The notes below the pieces were generated by a model. The model ran no database searches, was not told where the DNA came from, and saw nothing but the letters and a program-made list of their open reading frames with translations. Of a DNA stretch of 7,216 bases, positions 1 through 4,708 are shown one piece after another; position 1 is the first letter of the stretch, and every line of letters begins with the position of its first letter. Location of the stretch: assembly GCA_900546785.1 (NCBI GenBank), contig URED01000061.1, positions 1 to 7,216 on the forward strand, written 5' to 3'. The DNA comes from an uncultured Oscillospiraceae bacterium. Lineage in GTDB: Bacteria > Bacillota > Clostridia > Oscillospirales > Acutalibacteraceae. The position numbers and the translations under genes were made by a program.

Positions 1-144
1 CACTGAAAATGATGGCGGCGTGGATGAATTTTTGCTTTTGAAACGGCAGATGTGCCGCCGCCCATCAACGGTGAAAAAGTGAAAAGTCGCCGCGCCGGCA
101 CATTTTCAGCATATTGGATTCGGTTCTCGCCAGCTTATTGCCCC
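1..144. other. Noncoding stretch, no recognisable gene
   Basis: No supported gene. One + frame is open from the left edge to a TGA at 80-82 (about 26 codons) and could be the tail of a gene, but the peptide is not recognisable. An ATG at 64 on the - strand opens a frame running off the left edge, without a Shine-Dalgarno site. An 8-bp inverted repeat pairs ATGTGCCG (50-57) with CGGCACAT (96-103). This stretch does not align with the sequence to the left of the related repeat copy near 4495, so the repeat family as seen here begins at about 145. Confidence 0.4.
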
Positions 145-320
145 CGAGCGAAAGACGGAAAGCGCAAATGCCGCATAAACATTTGGTTTATGCGGCATTT
201 AACTATTTTCAGCGCAGTATTAATTCTACAGGCAAGATCATTTTCCTGCTGTCCGCTATTTGACTTAATTTGAAATATAAATATATTTGCGCGGTTCAGC
301 CGACTTTATCGACAGTCTGA
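145..320 (+). repeat. Composite intergenic repeat, copy 1
   Basis: The unit starts at CGAGC (145) and matches 4495-4530 base for base over 145-180 except for two positions. Its core is a perfect 15-bp inverted repeat: AAATGCCGCATAAAC (166-180) and GTTTATGCGGCATTT (186-200), with loop ATTTG. A 90-base AT-rich spacer follows, then the box at 291-320, which begins GCGGTTCAGCCGAC and ends CGACAGTCTGA. The box is identical to 4623-4652 and nearly identical to the complement of 7093-7121. The box can fold weakly (TCAG plus ACT pairing with AGTCTGA, with CCG bulged). No protein is encoded. It lies between the left-edge sequence and the hairpin after eda. The function is unknown; a small non-autonomous mobile element or a REP-like repeat are the best guesses. 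Confidence 0.8.
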
Positions 321-321
321 A

Positions 322-351
322 CGCCCGGCAGGATTTCAGATCCGCCGGGCG
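322..351 (-). terminator. Hairpin after eda, probable terminator
   Basis: CGCCCGGC (322-329) pairs with GCCGGGCG (344-351). The stem continues inward as GGAT/ATCC (331-334/340-343) past one bulged A, leaving a five-base loop, so it is a strong GC-rich hairpin 19 bases after the eda stop codon. On the - strand it lacks a T tract, because the conserved repeat box (291-320) abuts it. On the + strand it is followed by a weak T-rich run (CTTTCTGTTT). It probably ends the uxaC-kdgK-eda transcript, but the missing U tract makes its efficiency uncertain. Confidence 0.6.
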
Positions 352-370
352 CTTTCTGTTTGCCGTATAT

Positions 371-1027
371 TTACTTTGCCATTTCGGCTCTTGCCTCTTT
401 GATACGTTCAACAAAGAGTCTGCCGGTCTCTGTGATCTTATCGTAATCACCCGTTTTTGCACCGGCTATGAGTGAAGAGCCTGCGCCGCACGCGAACGCG
501 CCCGCTTTGATCCAATCCTTAACATTATCCACGCTTACGCCGCCGGACGGCATCATGACCGCGTTCGGGATCGGACCGTGCATATCCTTGATAAACGCGG
601 GACCTGCAATATCGCCGGGGAACACCTTAAGCACGTCTGCGCCGCACTCCATGGCGGCAACAGCCTCCGTGGGCGTATAGATGCCGGGCATGGAGGGAAT
701 ACCGTAACGGTTGCAGCATTTGACGGTCTCCGGGTCAAAATACGGTGCCACGATATATTCCGCGCCGGCAAGGATCGCAATTCTTGCCGTAGCGGCGTCC
801 ATGACCGTGCCCGCGCCGATGATGATCTCTCCGTTGCTGTACTTGGCACGCATTTCCTCGATAAGCTTATCCGCGTGCGGAACGGTGAACGTAAGCTCGA
901 TTGCCGCTACACCGCCCTTTATGCAGGCATCCGTAATCTTTTCCGCCTGCTCTACCGAGGTTGCCCTGACTACCGCAACGATGCCGACCTCGTGAATCTT
1001 TGCCAGTGTTTCTATTTTATTTGCCAT
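371..1027 (-). CDS. eda: 2-keto-3-deoxy-6-phosphogluconate (KDPG) aldolase
   Basis: This cytoplasmic class I aldolase splits KDPG into pyruvate and glyceraldehyde 3-phosphate, the last step of hexuronate catabolism. The 218 residues cover the whole TIM-barrel family length. Visible landmarks are the ELTFTVP strand with Glu44, GAGTV (71-75), PYFDPE (95-100), MPGIYTPTE (113-121), LKVFPG with the Schiff-base lysine Lys134, and the phosphate-binding MPSGGV (159-164). The arginine that follows the catalytic Glu in the E. coli enzyme (EVTLR) is Thr48 here; Thermotoga-type Eda proteins show the same ELTFT/EITFT pattern, so this is a subfamily trait rather than damage. The ATG is preceded by GGAGG at 1039-1043 with an 11-base spacer, slightly long. 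The gene is last in the operon, 26 bases after kdgK. Some homologues also act on 4-hydroxy-2-oxoglutarate, so that activity cannot be excluded. Confidence 0.93.
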   Translation of the reverse strand: MANKIETLAKIHEVGIVAVVRATSVEQAEKITDACIKGGVAAIELTFTVPHADKLIEEMRAKYSNGEIIIGAGTVMDAATARIAILAGAEYIVAPYFDPETVKCCNRYGIPSMPGIYTPTEAVAAMECGADVLKVFPGDIAGPAFIKDMHGPIPNAVMMPSGGVSVDNVKDWIKAGAFACGAGSSLIAGAKTGDYDKITETGRLFVERIKEARAEMAK

Positions 1028-1053
1028 AACGTTTTTATCCTCCGTAAATTCTG

Positions 1054-2151
1054 TTATCTCTGCACTCTTGCCGTGCCGCCGTTTACTTTTGCCTCTACCT
1101 CTTTGAGCGAAGCCATAGAGGTATCGCCGGGCGTTGTCATGGCAAGCGCGCCGTGAACCGCGCCGTAGTTGACCGCCTTCTGCGCGTCCTCATAAGTCAT
1201 AAGGCCATAGATCAGACCCGACGCAAAGCTGTCTCCGCCGCCGACGCGGTCAAGGATCTCCAGCGCGGGAAATTCTATGGAGTGATAGATCTGCCCGTCT
1301 GCATAGCATATGGCTTTCCAGGAATTTTCCGTTGCCGTAATAACGGTTCGAAGCGTTGTGGCAATGACCTTGAAATTCGGATACGCCTTGCAGACCTCCC
1401 CGAGCATTTTAATATATCCGTCCATATTCAGCTCTTTCAGATCGGCATCGTTGCCCTCCACCTCAAAGCCGAGGCAGGCGGTGAAATCCTCTTCATTACC
1501 GATCATGACGTCAACATATTTTGCAAGCTCCCTGTTGACCTCCTGCGCCTTTTTCACGCCGCCGATATCGTTCCAGAGCGACGGGCGGTAGTTGAGGTCA
1601 TAAGAAACGACCGTGCCGTATTTCTTTGCCGCCTTAACGGCTTCAATTACAACGGCAGCCGAATTTTCCGAAAGGGCTGCGTAGATGCCGCCTGTGTGGA
1701 GCCAGCGCACGCCAAGCTCTCCGAAAATATGATCCCAGTCTATCTCTCCGGGCTTGAGCTGGCTGATTGCGGTATGTCCTCTGTCCGAAGTGCCTACAGC
1801 GCCGCGGATACCAAAGCCGCGTTCCGTAAAGTTGATACCGTTTCTTGTTGTTCTGCCGATACCGTCATACTTCACCCATTTGATGAGCGAGGTATCCACG
1901 CCGCCCTGCAGAATAAGATCCTCCAGCAGATAACCGACTTCGTTTTCGGCAAAGGCAGTAACAACGCCTGTTTTCATGCCGAAGCAGCGCCTGAGTCCGC
2001 GGGCAACGTTGTATTCGCCGCCGCCCTCCCACGCTCTGAACGAGCGGGCCGTTTTTATTCTGCCCTCTCCGGGGTCAAGGCGCAGCATGATCTCGCCGAG
2101 TGAGATCTCATCAAACATACATTCCTCTTTCGGTCTTAAATTTAAATTCAT
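1054..2151 (-). CDS. kdgK: 2-keto-3-deoxygluconate kinase (PfkB family)
   Basis: A ribokinase/PfkB-family sugar kinase. Given its position between uronate isomerase and KDPG aldolase, it most likely makes KDPG from 2-keto-3-deoxygluconate and ATP in the cytoplasm. The N-terminal PfkB signature is GGGEYNVARGL (43-53). SYDLNYRPSLW (183-193) and GNEEDF (218-223) follow, then the C-terminal signature DRVGGGDSFASG (301-312), with Asp307 as the expected catalytic base. At 365 residues it is somewhat longer than the usual 310-340. Two starts are possible. The first ATG (2151) has a perfect CAGGAGG (2159-2165) seven bases upstream. A second ATG at 2118 has GAGG (2124-2127) five bases away and fits the usual family N-terminus (MFDEISLGE) better. 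I kept the longer form because of its stronger Shine-Dalgarno site. It starts 20 bases after uxaC. The substrate is inferred from context; another sugar acid or fructose is possible. Confidence 0.85.
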   Translation of the reverse strand: MNLNLRPKEECMFDEISLGEIMLRLDPGEGRIKTARSFRAWEGGGEYNVARGLRRCFGMKTGVVTAFAENEVGYLLEDLILQGGVDTSLIKWVKYDGIGRTTRNGINFTERGFGIRGAVGTSDRGHTAISQLKPGEIDWDHIFGELGVRWLHTGGIYAALSENSAAVVIEAVKAAKKYGTVVSYDLNYRPSLWNDIGGVKKAQEVNRELAKYVDVMIGNEEDFTACLGFEVEGNDADLKELNMDGYIKMLGEVCKAYPNFKVIATTLRTVITATENSWKAICYADGQIYHSIEFPALEILDRVGGGDSFASGLIYGLMTYEDAQKAVNYGAVHGALAMTTPGDTSMASLKEVEAKVNGGTARVQR

Positions 2152-2171
2152 ATAAAAGCCTCCTGAAAGAT

Positions 2172-3572
2172 TTATTCAAAATCGAAGTATTTAACAGCAT
2201 TGTTGTATGAGATGCCGCATACGATCTCGCGGAGCATCTCCTCATCGTTTGCGTACCAGCCGTCCTCCACCCATCTGCCGATCAGGCGGCACAGGATTCT
2301 TCTGAAATAATCGTGCCTTGCATAAGAGGTAAAGGAACGTGAATCCGTTTCCATGCCGATGAATTTACCGAGTATGCCGAGGTTGCCCAGCGTTTTGAGC
2401 TGATCCGTCATGCCGTCCATCGTATCCAGGAACCACCATGCGGGGCCGAACTGGAGCTTGGATTGCGCTTCCGGCCCTTGGAAATTGCCGAGCATCGTTG
2501 CAAGAACGATATTATCCTTATTGTTCAGATTGAACAGCACGGTCTTGGGCAGCTTACCCTTGACCTCCAGCGAATCAAGAAAACGGCTGAGTGTATACGC
2601 TGTCTGATCATCGCCGACGGAATCAAACCCGGTATCGGGACCGAGGAGCTTGAATTTTGCCGTGTTGTTATTGCGCATGGCGCCGAGATGGATCTCCAGC
2701 GCCCAGCCAAGCTCGTAATATTTTTCGCCCAGTGCGGTCATGACGGCTGTTTTATAAGCGTCCCGCTCCTTTTGCGTAACGGCTGCGCCGCTCATAGCCT
2801 TTTGGAACGCCGCCTCTATATAAGCATCATCCGCCGGCTCATACGGCATAGAATTGAAAGCATGATCCGAAACACGGCAGCCGCGTTCGTGGAAATAATC
2901 CACCCTTTTCAGCAATGCGGCAATCACGTCTTTATACGAGTTGATCTCACACCCGGCGCTTTTGCCTAAAAGCGCGATATAATCCGCAAAGCCCGCATTT
3001 TCTATGGAAAGCGCCTTATCCGGCCTGAAACCGGGCAGCACACGGCAGGAAAACGAGCTGTCTGCAAGCAGGGTATGATATTCAAGGCTGTCCGCCGGGT
3101 CATCCGTTGTGCATACTATCTTAACATTTGAGTTTTTTATAATGCTCTGCGGTCTGAAATCGCCGTTTTGGATTGCGGCGTTGGCGCGGTCAAAAATATC
3201 GTCCGCCGTTTTTGCGCTGAGCGGCGTATCTATGCCGAAATATTTTTGCAGTTCCAGATGCGCCCAGTGATAGAGCGGATTGCCGATGGCGTACTGCAGC
3301 GTATACGCAAATTTTTCAAATTTCTCTCGCGCGCTTTTATCGCCCGTGCAGTAATCCTCTTCCACGCCGCAGGAGCGCATGGCGCGCCATTTATAATGAT
3401 CCCCTGCAAGCCAAAGCTCGGTTATATCCCGGGGCGGCTTGTTTTCATAGATCTCTTTGGGGCTTAAATGGCAGTGATAATCGCAGATGGGCATATCCGC
3501 AACGTATTCGAAATACAGTTTTTTTGCCGTATCCGTATCCAGCAAAAAATTCTTATCCATAAATTTCTCCAA
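2172..3572 (-). CDS. uxaC: Uronate isomerase (glucuronate/galacturonate isomerase)
   Basis: Converts D-glucuronate to D-fructuronate and D-galacturonate to D-tagaturonate, the entry step of hexuronate breakdown in the cytoplasm. The 466 residues are full length for this amidohydrolase-superfamily enzyme and match the E. coli protein closely in layout. Landmarks are DYHCHLSP with metal-ligand His33 and His35, GDHYKWRAMR (58-67), GNPLYHW (97-103), TTDDPADSLEYH (155-166), LGAMRNNN (296-303), LGPDTGFDS (310-318), and TDSRSFTSYARHDYFRRIL (409-427). The start is a TTG at 3572 with GGAAGG (3580-3585) seven bases upstream. It gives the N-terminus MEKFMDKNFLL, which parallels MTPFMTEDFLL of E. coli UxaC. 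The ATG at 3560, with GGAG six bases away, is the alternative and would remove four residues. It is first in the operon, behind a consensus promoter and a candidate operator. Confidence 0.95.
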   Translation of the reverse strand: MEKFMDKNFLLDTDTAKKLYFEYVADMPICDYHCHLSPKEIYENKPPRDITELWLAGDHYKWRAMRSCGVEEDYCTGDKSAREKFEKFAYTLQYAIGNPLYHWAHLELQKYFGIDTPLSAKTADDIFDRANAAIQNGDFRPQSIIKNSNVKIVCTTDDPADSLEYHTLLADSSFSCRVLPGFRPDKALSIENAGFADYIALLGKSAGCEINSYKDVIAALLKRVDYFHERGCRVSDHAFNSMPYEPADDAYIEAAFQKAMSGAAVTQKERDAYKTAVMTALGEKYYELGWALEIHLGAMRNNNTAKFKLLGPDTGFDSVGDDQTAYTLSRFLDSLEVKGKLPKTVLFNLNNKDNIVLATMLGNFQGPEAQSKLQFGPAWWFLDTMDGMTDQLKTLGNLGILGKFIGMETDSRSFTSYARHDYFRRILCRLIGRWVEDGWYANDEEMLREIVCGISYNNAVKYFDFE

Positions 3573-3591
3573 ATTATCGCCTTCCGAACAC

Positions 3592-3605
3592 CTATAAATT
3601 TATAG
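3592..3605. promoter_or_regulatory. Candidate operator, perfect 14-bp palindrome
   Basis: CTATAAATTTATAG is a perfect palindrome that begins five bases after the -10 box of the leftward promoter, so it covers the expected transcription start of uxaC. Repressor sites are often placed there. A GntR- or LacI-type uronate regulator would be the expected partner, but no regulator gene is in the window. AT-rich palindromes also arise by chance, and no second copy was noticed. Confidence 0.45.
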
Positions 3606-3609
3606 TCCT

Positions 3610-3638
3610 ATTATATACTTTACTTTATGGCATTTCAA
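3610..3638 (-). promoter_or_regulatory. Promoter of the uxaC-kdgK-eda operon
   Basis: On the - strand, TTGAAA (3633-3638) and a perfect TATAAT (3610-3615) are separated by 17 bases, a near-consensus housekeeping sigma promoter. Transcription should start near 3603, leaving a leader of about 30 bases before the TTG start of uxaC. The spacing between the three downstream genes is short (20 and 26 bases) and no internal promoter was noticed, so this promoter probably drives all three. Confidence 0.85.
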
Positions 3639-3668
3639 GCCGAAACTTCATATATTAAAATTAAAATA

Positions 3669-3697
3669 TTGAATAATCCGCATGGAACTGCTATAAT
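3669..3697 (+). promoter_or_regulatory. Promoter of the LOG-family gene
   Basis: TTGAAT (3669-3674) and a perfect TATAAT (3692-3697) lie 17 bases apart, with a TG one base before the -10 box (extended -10). The expected start is near 3703-3704, giving a leader of about 28 bases before the ATG at 3732. This placement rules out the longer reading frame that begins at 3627, because that start codon would lie upstream of the transcript. It is divergent from the uxaC promoter without overlapping it. Confidence 0.85.
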
Positions 3698-3731
3698 GGC
3701 TTTATATCATGTACATAGCAAGGTGATCGGT

Positions 3732-4319
3732 ATGAATATTTGTATTTTCGGCGCTTCCAGCGATATTATAAATGAAAAATATGTAAACTCCGCTTACGAG
3801 CTGGCGGCAAAAATGGCAAAACGCAGCCACGGCCTCATCTTCGGCGGCGGCGGGAAAGGCGTTATGGGCGCCACGGCGCAGGCTGTTTATGATAACGGCG
3901 GCTTCGTATACGGCGTTGCTCCGGAATTTATGAGCGAATACAATGTGTTTTTTGAGCACTGCACAAAATTTAAGCACACCAAAACAATGGCTGAAAGAAA
4001 GACCTTTATGGAGGATCAGGCAGACGCTTTTATCATCGCTCCCGGCGGAATCGGCACATTTGAGGAGTTTTTTGAGGTCTACACCTTAAAGCAGCTCGGC
4101 AGGCACAGCAAGGCGATCGCTGTTTTCAACCCGTTCGGGTACTACGATAAGCTGCTCGATATGCTGAAACACTGCGTGCACGAGGATTTTATGGTAAGCG
4201 CCTCTCTTGATCTTATAAAGATCTTTGAAGATCCCGACGAACTGCTGGACTATATTGAAAACTACAGCGGCAAGACCGCCGATGTTCAGAAGCTCAGATA
4301 CGATCTAAAAGATGAATAA
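3732..4319 (+). CDS. LOG-family (TIGR00730-type) nucleoside-monophosphate phosphoribohydrolase
   Basis: A Rossmann-fold protein of the LOG family, once annotated as 'lysine decarboxylase-like'. Family members hydrolyse the N-glycosidic bond of nucleoside 5'-monophosphates (in plants, cytokinin ribotides), releasing the base and ribose 5-phosphate. In the 195 residues one sees the N-terminal strand MNICIFGASS, the phosphate loop GGGGKGVMG (38-46), the conserved MAERK with Arg89, and the hallmark PGGIGTFEE (104-112), which supplies the catalytic glutamate. The length is typical. The frame is open further upstream (to an ATG at 3627), but ATG 3732 has AAGGTGA at 3720-3726 and begins the family's N-terminal strand. 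It is a single gene with its own promoter, divergent from the uronate operon. The bacterial substrate is unknown (perhaps AMP or a damaged nucleotide), and no link to uronate use is evident. Confidence 0.9.
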   Translation: MNICIFGASSDIINEKYVNSAYELAAKMAKRSHGLIFGGGGKGVMGATAQAVYDNGGFVYGVAPEFMSEYNVFFEHCTKFKHTKTMAERKTFMEDQADAFIIAPGGIGTFEEFFEVYTLKQLGRHSKAIAVFNPFGYYDKLLDMLKHCVHEDFMVSASLDLIKIFEDPDELLDYIENYSGKTADVQKLRYDLKDE

Positions 4320-4351
4320 AAAGCAGATTTACTGTATGTGGCGTAAAAATA

Positions 4352-4377
4352 AGAGCGCCTGAAAATCAGGCGCTCTC
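4352..4377. repeat. Hairpin repeat, distal copy (terminator-like on - strand)
   Basis: AGAGCGCCTGA (4352-4362) pairs perfectly with TCAGGCGCTCT (4366-4376) around the loop AAA. The 26 bases are identical to 4652-4677, exactly 300 bases to the right. On the - strand the hairpin is followed by the T-rich run TATTTTTA, so here it has the form of an intrinsic terminator for leftward transcripts. On the + strand, 32 bases after the LOG gene stop, no T tract follows. It may once have been the terminator of the DUF2207 gene before the intervening sequence arrived. Confidence 0.8.
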
Positions 4378-4430
4378 AGCGTGTAGAAAAAGGTGTAAAT
4401 ATAGAAAAGCGGGCAATCCTACACGCTGAG
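4375..4430. repeat. 12-bp inverted repeat, perfect arms
   Basis: CTCAGCGTGTAG (4375-4386) and CTACACGCTGAG (4419-4430) are perfect complements around a 32-base loop. The left arm shares two bases with the stem of the hairpin at 4352-4376, so the two full structures cannot form together. No gene or T tract makes this an obvious terminator. It may be the subterminal structure at the left end of the putative mobile unit 4377-4651. Confidence 0.65.
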
Positions 4431-4651
4431 GAGACTTCGAGAAATCGAGCTGAATTTCGTTTTCTTGCGAGCGGGTGCCGTACATATAAGCTGACGAGCA
4501 AAAAACGGAAAGCGCAAATGCCGCATAAACGCTTGGTTTATGCGGCATTTAACTGTTTTAAATATGTTTATTCATTTTAGATTAAGTCGTTTTATACCTT
4601 GAATATGTAAAGCATATATCACGCGGTTCAGCCGACTTTATCGACAGTCTG
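4377..4651. mobile_element. Putative MITE-like non-autonomous element, about 275 bp
   Basis: The segment lies between two identical hairpins (4352-4376 and 4652-4676). Its ends are imperfect inverted repeats: the left end reads CAGCGTGTAGAAAAAG and the right end, on the - strand, CAGACTGTCGATAAAG, with 12 of 16 positions the same. The right boundary at 4651 is the last base shared by all three copies of the repeat box. It contains the 12-bp inverted repeat near the left end and the 15-bp palindrome in the middle. It has no credible gene; a 60-codon frame on the - strand (4366-4548) lacks a Shine-Dalgarno site and coding character. The flanking direct repeats resemble a large target duplication, although 25-26 bp is long for that. 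Alternatives are a tandem duplication or an IS200/IS605-type derivative with subterminal hairpins. Confidence 0.45.
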
Positions 4652-4652
4652 A
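4495..4652 (+). repeat. Composite intergenic repeat, copy 2
   Basis: Same architecture as 145-320. A 15-bp perfect palindrome (4516-4530 and 4536-4550, loop GCTTG) is followed by AACTGTTTT, a 72-base AT-rich spacer, and the box 4623-4652, identical over 30 bases to 291-320. Only two of 36 bases differ in the left part (4495-4530 against 145-180). The stems match exactly while the loop differs at two of five bases, and the spacers have drifted. It sits between the convergent LOG and DUF2207 genes and may help to end both transcripts, but the T-rich runs beside the palindrome are interrupted. Confidence 0.8.
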
Positions 4653-4677
4653 GAGCGCCTGAAAATCAGGCGCTCTC
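4651..4677 (-). terminator. Hairpin after the DUF2207 gene, proximal copy
   Basis: GAGAGCGCCTGA (4651-4662) pairs perfectly with TCAGGCGCTCTC (4666-4677), a 12-bp stem with loop AAA, 31 bases after the stop codon of the DUF2207 gene. It repeats 4352-4377. On the - strand the following bases are the repeat box rather than a T tract, so it may be a weakened terminator. The matching T tract (TATTTTTA) remains beside the distal copy. Confidence 0.6.
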
Positions 4678-4708
4678 GTTACAAATTCATTTAATATACT
4701 TTGAAGGC

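Noticed and set aside
52..273. 73-codon open frame on the + strand
   Set aside because: It runs through the repeat palindrome (166-200), has no Shine-Dalgarno site, and its product is not protein-like.
47..319. Possible full element at copy 1, with a left end CAGATGTG at 47 and a length close to 275
   Set aside because: The match to the expected end is short and needs a gap, no duplicate of the 322-351 hairpin lies to its left, and the left half does not align with copy 2.
371..1027. Eda as a catalytically broken enzyme, because the arginine after the catalytic Glu is replaced by Thr48
   Set aside because: The Schiff-base lysine, Glu44 and phosphate loop are intact, and the same substitution occurs in Thermotoga-type Eda proteins.
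1153..2103. 316-codon open frame on the + strand opposite kdgK
   Set aside because: It lies wholly antisense to a kinase with clear PfkB motifs, and its Cys/Arg/Ala-rich composition is typical of a mirror frame.
3627..3731. 35-codon N-terminal extension of the LOG gene
   Set aside because: The start codon lies upstream of the consensus promoter (-10 at 3692-3697), and the family N-terminus begins at 3732, behind its own Shine-Dalgarno site.
4366..4548. 60-codon open frame on the - strand
   Set aside because: It is made of the inverted repeats and palindrome of the putative mobile unit, with no ribosome site; more likely an accident of the repeat.
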